Assembly (NCBI RefSeq): GCF_910592395.1
Contig: NC_088317.1
Span: 10,852,001-10,916,000, forward strand
Source: Lineus longissimus
Lineage: Eukaryota; Nemertea; Pilidiophora; Heteronemertea; Lineidae
DNA length: 64,000 nucleotides
Reading direction: 5' to 3'
Position numbers and translations under genes: made by a program. Below the pieces are notes generated by a model that worked only from the letters and a program-made list of their open reading frames with translations, did not search any database and was not told the origin of the DNA. Positions within the stretch are counted from its first letter, which is position 1; each line of letters begins with the position of its first letter. Shown here one piece after another: positions 22,601 through 34,600 of this stretch.

Positions 22601-25600
22601 GATTACCTTAACATTTATGTCCCCGATGATAGTAAGGGGAACAGTTTCAGTTGCGTAGAGATCAAGCGGCGCACCCGAGAAATCCTGCATGAATCCCCCG
22701 AAGTTGAATTTGTTTTTCCGGCTTGGAGGTGGTCCAGAGACAAGTAGGACCTCTGTCCTGTCTGACACCCGTATCTCCAACCACTCAAAGGTCTCGTAGG
22801 GTTTGCTGCATACCACATTAGAACGAATTCCTGGTTTCAGGAGAACACCGATACCACCTCCTGATGTTGTGCGAGGAAAGCTATGGAACACAAAGCCGGA
22901 CTGCGTTAGCCTAGCAACCAGTGCATCGTCGCGCTGGTCTGTTGCAAGCCAGGTTTCGGTGATGAAGACAACGTCAATTTCATGCTTCTGGACTAGCTCT
23001 AAGAGCTCAGTCATCTTGTTACGGACGGACTGTGTATTGAGCATGAGGAACTTAGCAGATGCGCTTGGTTTGTTCGAGCTGGGTGTTTGTTTGCGAAGAG
23101 GAATTGTCACCAGGTTAGCCACGTTTAGCCATGACCCAGGTCGGTTAAGTTCTGTAAGGTTCAGAGGGTTAACCGTGGTCTTGGTTACGATCCTTGCCCC
23201 TCGCAACCAGGAAGGCCCAAAGAGATCAGGAGTGTTCAGTGTGGCATTGTGACGACTATGAACAAGTGCCCCAAGGGCCTGGTGCTCAGCTGAAATGGAT
23301 AGGTGAAGGCAAGGGCCAAGTGTGTGTTGGTACCCTGTTATTATGCGGCAACGTGAAGCTGTAATGTCTAGCACGCAGAAGTGCTGGTGCGAAATACCTT
23401 CTTGCTATATCAGTGCATGCTGAGTTGACGTCACCCTGCTATTATGACGTAAAGTCATTTCTATTGCCGTTGCAGTAGTGGGGTGTGTGATGACGTCAAG
23501 GAGTTATGTGATGACGTCAAAGAGTGGAGTCCTTGTCTTCATGCAGCGTAGGTGGAACTAATAACATGCACATGGACACAAGGTACATAATTATTACAGT
23601 GTATTTTGTGAGGTGGGGCCTGGTGCTTTACAATGGTCAAATGAACCGACTGTTGTCTGGACATTGATGAAGTGGATGCAGCCAAATGTTTGGGATGGTC
23701 TTTTTTGTATGTGAAGAAAAGAAGATAAAGAGTTGGTTAACAAAATCAACTTTATTGGTGCGGCAGATATTTGATGCCTTTCGGCAGATATTTGAAGCGC
23801 CTTGCGGCAGATATTTGTTGCCTTGCGGCAGATATTTGATAACGCTCTCCGGGAACAGAAAGCAGTAAAACAAGTAAGCACACCTTACCCACACCTTACT
23901 CTAAATGTGGGAACAGCAAGTGCTTTCCTGGACTTGAAATGTGCCAACGACTCCTCTTGCAATAACCAACAACAGTTAATCTGTAAAAAAGAGAAGAGAA
24001 ATTAACACTGACTGAATAAAAGAGGGTGACACAGACGGGGAAATGTACACCACCGGATACAGTCTGTGCTTGATCAAGCATTTGTCAGATGATATCCTGA
24101 ACAAGGCATCTATGGAAGCAAATCCAGAAAGAGACTTAACCTTCGAAGGGCACACTTATTACTCAGTGAAAAGTCAGTCCTGTGGGCTGTTTTCCAATTC
24201 AAAATAAAAGTGTAACCTCTTTAAATTAGTCTCACAGACTGAACCATAACACTCAACAGCCAACTGTGCCCACATGACGTGAGCCGAGAGCTGGGCTTAA
24301 AGATGAGCGAGTGGTGTACTACATTTTGAAAATTGTCTATCGTCTACGACATGTGACAGAACAGGATCTAGTGGACTTAATGATGAGGAACTATCAAATA
24401 AGGTGTTCATCAAATGAATCATGAGGGCCTGTTGAGTTATACTCTAAGCCTATATTGGGCTAGGCTATCGTTTTCGTCTTTTTTACAGCCTACGGCACAG
24501 CCATGCACAGCGCAGTGTACAGACAGTACAGGATTCAAAACCACAAACATGAGCATTGCTACGTAACGAAACTGCAGTGGAATTCATACTATAATGTCAT
24601 AATGTGACTTTCAAAATAATTGTTGTCACGGCCAATGACCAGACAGGGAGAAAACAATCGTAAATGGCGAGATTTGTTGCAAAATAGCCAACCACAACAA
24701 TTCAGGGACCGTAGCCAAAATGGCCGACGGCGAATTCTCCGGTCGCTAGCGCAGTCAATAAACAAGCATCAATTTTACCAACCTTGGGTGCAAGCTTGGT
24801 CATCAAAGTTACAGAACTGTTAGATATACATCTAAACAACATATATATACAGTTTAAAGTGCATAAAAATCCCGATTCAACCTCCGGGCGCTACCTTTTT
24901 TTCTCCGCCAGACTCCGGGCCCTACCGGTCGTTATTTAGTGCGACCAGAGTGTTTATCAAGATCTTTCGCCTTTTAAATTGCGCGTTATAGGCAGATTAA
25001 TCAATTATTACATGCATGCATTATATATCACTGAAATGATAATTGCGTAGGCTATTTGAAACTAAGTTCAGATATTATTTTGATTTTTGAATTGAATTTA
25101 GGCGAGTGATTTTTGACACCCGGTCGACATATCAGGACTTGCAAAATTCACGCGAGATCGCTTGCATCATCGGCATGTTTGAAAACCGAATTTCACAAAT
25201 TCCACAAATATTTATCACATACCATATGTATCACCACAAAGGTAACTCTCTAGACTATTTGAAACCAAGTTCAGATACTTATTTTCACAAAATTCGAAGC
25301 TATGCAAGCGATTTTTCACTGGTAGAGATTGATGGAAACAAATTTCTCGCTCTAATATGACATGAGACGAGCACCAACTTTTTCCGCAATATTATAAAAA
25401 AACTATTGATAAATCTGAATTATATAGACTCTTTTCAGTACCTAAACAAATTTAAGGTACATGGTCATGTTGATTAAAAGAGTATCAACCGATTGAACAT
25501 GAGAAATTTCACTCACCGTCATTGGAGCAGCGACTACCGCCATTTTTAAATGGTGGCATCTCTTCTATCGATCGACCAATCAGCGGCACTGCTTGCCGAA

Positions 25601-28600
25601 AAGTTGAGCCACCGCCAAATTTGAAATCGCCAAAATTCAGTCAATGTGCCTGCAGCGCTAACTGGCGGTGAAAACTATATTAATTCCATTAAAAGTAAAA
25701 ATGAAAAAATATTTAAAAATATTCAGGCACATTTGAAAACGACATTTGCTCTGTGGACCGAGGTAAAAAGGGAAAGAAATCTAAACGTGAAATTACCTCA
25801 TTCTCTTAATACAGGTCGGATCTTTTTGTTTTTTAGTTTCTGAGTTCACCTTGGGCAACTCCTAATTAAGCACCGTCAACGAAGTGGCTAGGCTTCCCGG
25901 TCATGAAATGTCCAATTTTGTCCACAGATGGGTCCCCAGATGGATGGATGGATGGATGGATGGATGGATTGCAAGACGGACACCATTTGAACAGCTATTC
26001 TACTAGCTCAACTGACTTTGTCAGCTGAGCTAAAAACCACAGGAATTTTGCTAATGACGTGCCTGCCAGCTCTCCATTGCCGCCGCGTTGTATTTCTCCT
26101 GAATAGGTCCCTCAGAGATGAGATTAAGGGCTGATCACATTTCACACTGAAATCCCTGGAATGTCTGAAGCTCAAGAGGCACTCGGCTGAGTACAACATG
26201 TTTGTTCTTTCATGCACAAGGGCTGTGCATGCACTGGCTTGAACACAAGATGGCCTCCACTGACCTGGCCCACCAAAGGGCAGATATAATCCAAGGATGC
26301 ACAGCAAAGTCAGAAATGCTTTACACACCGTGAATATCATGTCCTTAGTCTATACACATTCACAAACGTTTGTGCACAGTATGAAATGAATTTAGACTTG
26401 TGGAAAAGGCAAAAAACTGGGAGAAACTCAGGAGCACTTAGGAGCAGCAGCTGTACAGCGCTCACTACAACTACATAAAGTAGGGCAGAAGGTCATAAAA
26501 GTAGGTCAGAGCAAATCTCTCCTTCATTTCCTCGAGTTTTGATTAGTTCTTGTGACACTGCCCTATTCCCTCCCATAAGGCTACCATACAGTCTCTTGAT
26601 TGTGTCATGAGGCATGATGCCGTCTCTTACATCACCCGCTACTCTCGTATCAATCAGGCTACAACGCGGTCCTTTAACTGATTGTGAGACGAGGCATCAT
26701 GCCGTATCTTGCATCACCCACTTCTCTTATATCAATCACGCTACAACGAAGTCTTACTTGATTGTGACATCAGGCATGATACTGTCTCTTACATCACCCT
26801 CCTATCTTATATCGATCGGGCTACAATGCGGTCACTTACTTGATTGTGACATCACCCTCTTCTTTCATATCATTCAGGCGACAATGAGGTCTCTTATTAG
26901 ATTGTGACATGAGGCATGATAATGTCTCTTACATCACCACACCCCTTGCCTGACCTCTCCTGAAAACGTGCTCGACTTTCAGTTGCAAGTTGCGGGAAAT
27001 TTTCATGTAGAAACAATTTGGTTTCCTGGTATCAAATGATCAGACGCAGCGCCGTCTTTACACTGGCCGATAAACTAAACATAGCGGACACCAATTGCGC
27101 CGTGGATGATTTATTTTCTGATGTATTACAGTCTCTCGACCCAGGGTCGAGCACAATAGTAAACGGGTAGGAATTCTAACTCAACCTAAGGTCGAGCATG
27201 ATACTATAAGGGTTAAAGGTTGCATGTTCAAGAGTTTAGGTTTGATAGGCAAGATTTATTTTGTTATTATTATGATAAATAATGAAATGGCCAAGGGCCA
27301 TTGTGCTCACCGTATAGATATTTGGTGGTTAGGAATTCATCCTGGTTAAGAAACATGCTAATGTATAGTATATAGGTCAAACCAAAGTCGGTACAACATG
27401 TGATGTATTGTTGCTTGGAATAACTACCATACAAATATCATTTAAAACAAGTCACTGATAAGCGAGATATTGCACTTTTTCCCATTTTTAGTTTTGGCCT
27501 CCTGGTGGCCAAGTTGAGAATCAGATTGGAATGAAATTCGGTGTCCGAGGTAACCTATAACCTATAACTATAAGTTTGAGTGTCATGTGTACCAAATTTC
27601 AAGTTCATAGCTTTTGCGGTTAAAAAACGTGCCATAGTTACACTGAAACGGCCCATTTACGCCATTTGACCTAATGTGACCTTGAAAGTTTGGACAAATC
27701 AAAAACCCGTATGATATTTGCAAAGTGAACCTACCATCAAAATTTGATACAAAAACGAGCCACTCGTAAGAGAGATATCACACTTTATAGGTTTCCACTT
27801 CTGACCATCTGGTGGCCAGGTCAAGAATCAGATCGCACCGAAAGTCATTGTCAGAGGTAACATGACATAGGGAGTCAGGTATATGAAATTTAAAGATCAT
27901 AGATTTAGGGGTTTAGAAATGTGCCAGTTACTAGCTATACCACACTCTTCAGAAAACGCATCGGATTACAATGTACGCAATGTTACGTACATCGCGACGT
28001 TACGTCGTGCGGAGCGCTACAGAGCGCCCGGTGAGATCGTTAGCTGATCGGCAGTTTGGTACATCATACCACACTTCCTAGTTCCGCAAGAGGGAACTCG
28101 CGGTACGTAATATTGTGATATTTTTTGACCAATCAGAGGAAGCTACTGCTTCACCCCGCACCACGAACTTCCGGAAACGGAGAATAAACAAGTGAGTTTC
28201 AACTTCGTCAATTTGACGTTTACAAAGTCCGATTTCAGCCAATCTACGACCAAAAACGCTCAGAAAAGCTTGCAGTTAGTTATTTATAAGTCTTAAGAAT
28301 ACAATGAATGCAGTGATATAAAATTATTTTGCCGTTTGATACGAAAAAACGATCGTCAAAGTTGGAAGGTACAGGCCGCTTCAAATGCAAAACATGTTCG
28401 GCGAATCTAAGTAGCGTACTCTCCCGCATTAATTATTGGGATTAGTCACGTGACCCCATTGGCGCGTTATGATTGGTCAGTTTGTGGCACTGTTCCATTT
28501 TACTTCCTGGTTCGGGTGGAGTAGGTTGTTTTTCCATGAATTTCCTGGAATCTTTAATTTAAATCTTATTTTGCACTCAAACTTATAGTTATAGGTTGTT

Positions 28601-31600
28601 TTTTTTTAATTCAAAGCTTAATGCATTGTCACATGTTAATAAAAAAGGATTGGTAGAGGTATGCATGAGTTTTTTGGTGTCATGTGTCAATTGTGATGGC
28701 CTCATTTCTTACTTTTTTCACAGGTTAACAATTTAAATGTTTGTTTACTCTTTCCAGGAATACTCCTTCCATCCACTATGACATATCCACACAGTCAGAG
28801 AATTGGAAAGGAATGAAGGATGAAAAATCTTTAAAGGAAAATAATTTCATGTTTAGTTGACGGTTGTGCAGTGAGACAGGACTCTGATTTACTATAGTAT
28901 GACCATTATGTTGGATCTGTGTCTGTTTGAAACTTTGTTCGGATATCATGTTTTGAGCCTGGGGTTTTGAGTTTAAACACATTTCATAGATTTAAGAGGA
29001 CTGTGTTCATTAGGTAATAGGTAGGTACTTACGGTTGAATTTTACATTTCATTATGGAGATTTTGATATATTACAAGCCAAGGTTGGTAGTAAGAAATAT
29101 TTTCCCGCGAAATTCTTTTAAAAAAATCAAAATGGCCGACGCGCAAATCCAAGATGGCCGCCACTTCAACATTTTGCCAAGTGCAACATGTGTTGTTTTC
29201 TCTCTTTCTGATTTGGTAGTTGTTTATGCCTTCATAATATGATTAGGTTCAGTATCCTGGTGATGTACACTCACCTCGGCATTGTAAAAATCTAAAATGC
29301 CCGCAATTGAAAATCCAAGATAGCCGCCACTCATTCCGAAATTTTTGTTGAAGTGGCATTGTCAAAAGCTTTCCGTAGACATATTACATGCCACGCATCG
29401 TTGCCGACTCCTGCTATAGCATAAATAGTCCACATAAATATAAGTGGCGGACATTTTGAATCCAAGATGGCTACCGCCGATCCCAAGATGGCTGCCAATG
29501 GATTCGTCATGAGAAAAAAATGCCGTCTGGGAATTTTCCTCATTTTCCGCCCTTTTTTGGGCAGTGTAGACAAGAAAATAGGAGAGAAATGTGTACCCTT
29601 TAAAAATTCTTTGCCCTAGGGTAGGCCCCCCTACCCCCCTGCTAAATGCAGGACCCACTTGTCCAAATGTACTACAGAACCCATTGTGATGGATTTGTGA
29701 AACAATAAGAGGTCTTTATATATAAATCAATGTCATTTCGTTATTTATTGACCGATTTTCAAAATTCAAAAAACACTTTGACCCTTACCTCCTATTGTGT
29801 GTTTTATGAAGTTTAAAAAATGCTGTGGTATAGCTACAGTTACACCCAAACGGCCAATTTACACCATTTGACCTCTGTGACCTTGAAAATTAGGTCAAAT
29901 CAAAAACCCATACGATATTTGATGTATCCTTGCTAGTGGTACCTACCATAAAAAATTCATCGAAAACACTTCACAAATTAGCAAGAAATTGCCTTTTTTT
30001 CCAAGACTATTTACCTTTTTTAGTTTTGGCCCCCTTGTGGCCAAGTCAAGAATCAGATCAGACCGAATTTGGTGTCTGTGGTTATATGACAAAGGGAGTC
30101 ATGTTCACCAAATTTCAAGTTCATAGCTTTAGCAGTTATAAAACGTGCCATAGTTATGCTCAAACGGCCACTTTACACCATTTGACCTCTGTGACCTTGA
30201 AAATTAGGTCAAATCAAAAACCCCATATGATATTTGATGTATCCTTGCTAGTGGTACCTACCATAAAAATTTCATTGAAAACACTTCACAAATTAGCAAG
30301 AAATTGCCTTTTTTTCCAAGACCATTTACCTTTTTTAGTTTTGACCCCCTGGTGGCCAAGTCAAGAATCAGATCAGACCGAAATTTGGTGTCTGCGGTTA
30401 TATGACAAAGGGAGTCATGTTCACCAAATTTCAAGTTCATAGCTTTAGCAGTTATAAAACGTGCCATAGTTATGCTCAAACGGCCACTTTACACCATTCG
30501 ACCTCGGTGAACTTGAAAACTAGGTCAAATCAAAAACCCGTATGATATGTGATGTATTTCTTGCTAGGAGTACCTACCATAAATTTTATCGAAAAGGGGT
30601 CACTCATAAGACAGATATCACACTTTTTAGGGTTCCACTTCTGGCCCCCTGGTGGCCAAGTCAAGAATCAGATCGGACCGAAATTCATTGTCAAGAGGTC
30701 GCCTGAACTAAGGGGTCCTGTGTACAAAGTTTCAAGTTCATAGCCGTAGCGGTTAAAAAACGTGCCACTGTTTTTGAAATAGGATACGACGATGGATGTT
30801 GCGGTATTGTATAGACTCACCTAGATGGTGAGCCAAAAATTCAAAGATGCAATTTCAATTTCAAGGCTCCTTTTTTCAATCAACTTGGATAATACAGTAA
30901 AACAAGACCAAAACGTGAAGGACAAATCAGCTAACAGCGTCTTCTTTCCCAATCTTGTCAATCTCATGGCTGCCTGGTTGATTGGTTTCGTGTCACCAGT
31001 TCCACAACATGCACAGCAACACCAGTTTGCCTGTGGAGACCACCAGAATGACTCGTAGATAATACACTGCATCATCCTGCAAAAATGAGAAAAAATAGCA
31101 CTTTGTAAAAAAACACCATCAAAATAAGATGAGACTGTCCACTCACAGATTACCCTGTCGAGTAGTCTGTTCTGATAACGCGAAACCGTGAGAGGATATA
31201 TAACCCTGTATGGCTCGCTGTTCATATTGGTGGAAGGGTAAAACATAAATGCACAAAAAAAATCAAAACTTGCGTGAAAAACTAGTGAACTGGAAAGGGG
31301 GGGGGCATAAGGTAAAATTGGCCTAGACCTAAATCATAAAAGAACTTATAATGTAGGCCCACTTCATGCAGCTCCTCGCGGTTTTGTGTATCAGCATAGA
31401 CTGAGAATGGCAGTTTTATTGTTCGTTGAAAATACCTCGCAATCCCAGCAGACTACTTCGTCGCTATTCTTTGTGTACTCTGACCAGTGTGTCTATCAAA
31501 GGTCTACGTATGAAAATATTGGAACAGGCGGCACTGTGTACAGTTCCTTAAAGCATAGATACTTTTAAATAGACCTCCAGACGCGTTTCGCCTCATTTAT

Positions 31601-34600
31601 TTTGCATCGCAAAGGCTCATCAGTGGGGTTACGATGTGAATTGACGGATGGTTTTTGTTCAAGTGACAGGTCTGACGTCGCTGGCTACTGTGCTTGTTGT
31701 GGCGACGTTACGTTGGTTGTGAAGATTGCTACACTGTTGATAACCCCGGCGTCACGAAGCTGGCCTTGGGTGTTTGCAGAAGCATTCGTGATGTACTTTT
31801 ACGGAGCAGGAACCACATTTGAATATGGCTGATAAAAGACGTGATATTAACTCACATGACAATGAATGTCCGTTCCTATTGATCAGCATAAAATCCCGAC
31901 TTGGTCGTGGCATTAAAATCCATGAGACACAGGATCATCTCCGTGATGATGCAAGTTCGCCGTCCAAAAAAGACAAGGTATGAAAATATGGGAACAGGCG
32001 GCACTGTGTACAGTTCCTTAAAGCATAGATACTTCTATCAAAGGTCTACGACATCATTGTTATTTTGACAAGAAACATGAGAAAACGTCAAGTTCTTGTG
32101 AAGCGGTCCGCCATGTTTGTTTATCTAGCGCTCGGGTTTGTTTCGATTACGTTGATGATGTTTATAAATAAAAAGAGGCTATTCTTATAACAAATTTTTG
32201 TCTGGATTTCAAAGTCATTCTCCTGAAGTTGTTATATTAATGTGTAATAGATAATTGTGAAGTATTACGATTATTTCATTCTGATGATTGGGAAGAATCT
32301 TTTGCAACACCGTTTTGTGTAAAATGTACATGTAGGCCACGTACCTGTAATAAAGTTTTAAGCCGTTTTCCCTTTAAAATGGTACTTTCTACATGCTCAT
32401 AACCTTTTCTGAGACTTAATCCAGGAGGAACGCTTTCAAAGCCAAAAAGACCTATCCTAGCCTGTCAAACCAAGAAATTTTCGTTGTACATTATGCATGA
32501 TAATTTCAGGGTTTGGGGGACTCTGAAGTTAGGGGGGGTGATTTTTGACGGCTTTTAACCTGCAATCAGCTTTTTCACCACGACGGGTTGAGTGGAGCCT
32601 CAAAACCAAAAAAGTTTGCCAAATGGACTGACACTTCATCATTTTCATCATTTGAAACACACCTTATTCTCAATTTTAGAAAAATTATATCTTAGATGGA
32701 AAATACCATTCAACTGGTATGGTGAGATCACGCATTGATCTCAAACTTTTTTCATGTACAACCGCGTGCTGATTGGTTTAATACAGGTGCGTGACGTGCA
32801 TGCATGGCATGGCATTCCTGTGAGTTTTGATCTTACACTTCCGACTCAATGACTGAGCAAATTTAACGAGACAGAAAGCCAAAAACGGTAACACTTCCTA
32901 GGTAAACTAGCTATGGGGCTCGTTCTATACTATGACTTTTCAAATAACAGTTGTCATGGCCAATTGCACCTAGCAAATCAAGAGAAAATACAGAGAAAAC
33001 TCACCCTGGTTTTCTGTCAAAACGTCTACCGTACGTAGATGAATTGAGCGCATGAATCTGGGTTTCTCTACGTGTCTTTTATCGGCAATATCAATTAGAA
33101 TTAGACAAAATAACCCCACAAAACGACTAGTTCCAAAGGCCTGTTGACATTTAGAATCAAAATATAGGGAAATACCACTTTCTAACTGCTCATTATGACA
33201 AATTAAGATTGGAACTATGTTTTGAAATGGAAGTTCACACTCTATATACGTATATTCGCAAAATGGTCATCACATTATCAGCCTCGGCTGCAATGCCCTA
33301 GAGCAATGCCTTATGTGTCGCGTCTTGAGTACATTACAGAGACAGGTAGGATCGAGGCCATTTTGCCAGTTTTGAGCAGACGACAATTTCCAGCTTAAAA
33401 TCTCCCAATTACGGGGCGTTTAGTCTCTCTGCTGGGAATAGCTATAATCCTATCGAAAAGAGTTCAAAATATTGGTATCCTTGCACATTTCCTGGCCCAG
33501 CTACAGCAAATTCTGATGAAAATGCAACTATTTGCTGGAACTACTTTCGGCCAGCCCACTGGAGAACCTCGAAAGCTGCTACCACCAGTACTAGATGAAA
33601 CCAGCCAGCTGCTATGACCGTTATCTGACAACCCAATCTTTAAAGACGTGGGTCCCCTGTGATTATCTGTGACATATAGCTTGCTTACCTTGCTCGAGTC
33701 CAGTGCTGCCAGTCTTGCCATATGAAGTGGAAGATGGTCATCATGGTCAGACTTCAATTCTTCGTACAATTTGTCACTGTCATCTAACCTGAAATGAGGA
33801 CACCGACTCAAAAAGTCATTTCCAATTCTAGAGTGGTGTGCTGGTCCAGTGGGTGAAGTATCTGACATGTAAGCTGATCTCCCATGGCAAGTTGACTGCA
33901 AGTCACTGAACTCTCATATCCCAATCAAATGAGAAAGTAACTGAGATTTCTTGACGTAGACACTGCACCTTGTCAAAACTCCATCCAAGTCTGAAATGAG
34001 TTGCTCATGACTGCCAATAGGAATTGGTATCCTGAATTGGTATCCGAGGTGGAAGGCTGAGTCTTAATACTGGCGACTCTTAACCACAGTGGCAGCAAAA
34101 ATTTCACATGATTGGGAAATACCTAGGAACGTATGCCTGGAGACTCGGAGACCCATGACTGTCTGTCTGACTGTCGGTCGGTCTAAGTGGCCTCGGAACA
34201 GGGAAGACTCCTTAGTTTAAAAGCACTATATTAATCAGAAAATTGAGACAACAATCATGCTATTTTAAACACAACTTCTGTTAAGTCACCGTCAAAGAGA
34301 AATTTGATACAGTGAAGAGAAACAAGAAGTTAATTATATCCTACAAAATATGAGATATTACCTTTGATACTGTAATATGGTTTAATATTATCAGTGAAGT
34401 GCCCTATTAAGTGGTAGCGACTTTCGGTTGTTTTGATAGGCGGTTTTCTCCGTGTATCCCTTTAGCAGTAACTCAACTCCACCATCACCATAGCCGGTGT
34501 AGAAATAAAATTTCCCCCTGGAAAGGTGTCCGGACTATCGTCTTGCACTCTGGCAGATTCATAAAAGTGCAAGCTCTAGTGAGCTTGTGCAACTGGAGCC

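Larger units (their letters stand above)
20331..23260 (-). mobile_element. CR1/L2-like LINE retrotransposon, 5'-truncated and internally deleted
   Basis: Reads on the minus strand: endonuclease, reverse transcriptase, C-terminal domain, AT-rich 3' UTR and an (ATT)n-type tail at 20331-20365. The tail abuts family III sequence (CAGTCTTAAA), so the LINE inserted into copy A. The 5' end stops where the family I 5' end begins. The element is dead: at least three frame changes and a deletion between endonuclease and RT. Confidence 0.9.
27283..30834 (+). mobile_element. Family II element inserted in family III copy A
   Basis: 5' end TGAAATGGCCAAGGGCCA (palindrome 27288-27300), box GTGCTCACC; 3' end a reduced hairpin CTCACC-TAGAT-GGTGAG at 30816-30832 and A5. 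The empty site is in copy C at about 53410-53445, where ATAAATAAAAATTCAGAGATGC is continuous. Monomer cores lie at about 27665, 29868, 30180 and 30498. The centre (27950-29820) is not monomer sequence and probably a further insertion. Confidence 0.8.
15818..33585 (+). mobile_element. Family III element copy A, interrupted by at least four insertions
   Basis: The 5' end ACTAGAGGCCTGGCGGC matches copy C (52258) for about 250 bp, and the pieces 15818-16587, 20298-20330, 26471-27282 and 30835-33585 occur in the same order as in copies B and C. The pieces are separated by a 3.7 kb inverted-repeat element, a LINE plus family I element, and a 3.55 kb family II element. About 4.4 kb of family III sequence is thus spread over 17.8 kb, all within one TPP2 intron. 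The 3' end (TTCGGCCAGC region) is approximate. Confidence 0.75.

Noticed and set aside
22803-23252. 149-codon plus-strand open frame
   Set aside because: Shadow of the LINE endonuclease on the minus strand, which has clear domain motifs.
23594-23894. Peptides with repeated NICRKA/YLPQG motifs
   Set aside because: Caused by a short tandem repeat (GGCAGATATTTG, four to five times near 23760-23840) inside family I; not a gene.
26560-26940. Regularly spaced repeats that could suggest a CRISPR array
   Set aside because: Units of about 80 bp are similar along their whole length, with no unique spacers, and the context is a eukaryotic intron.
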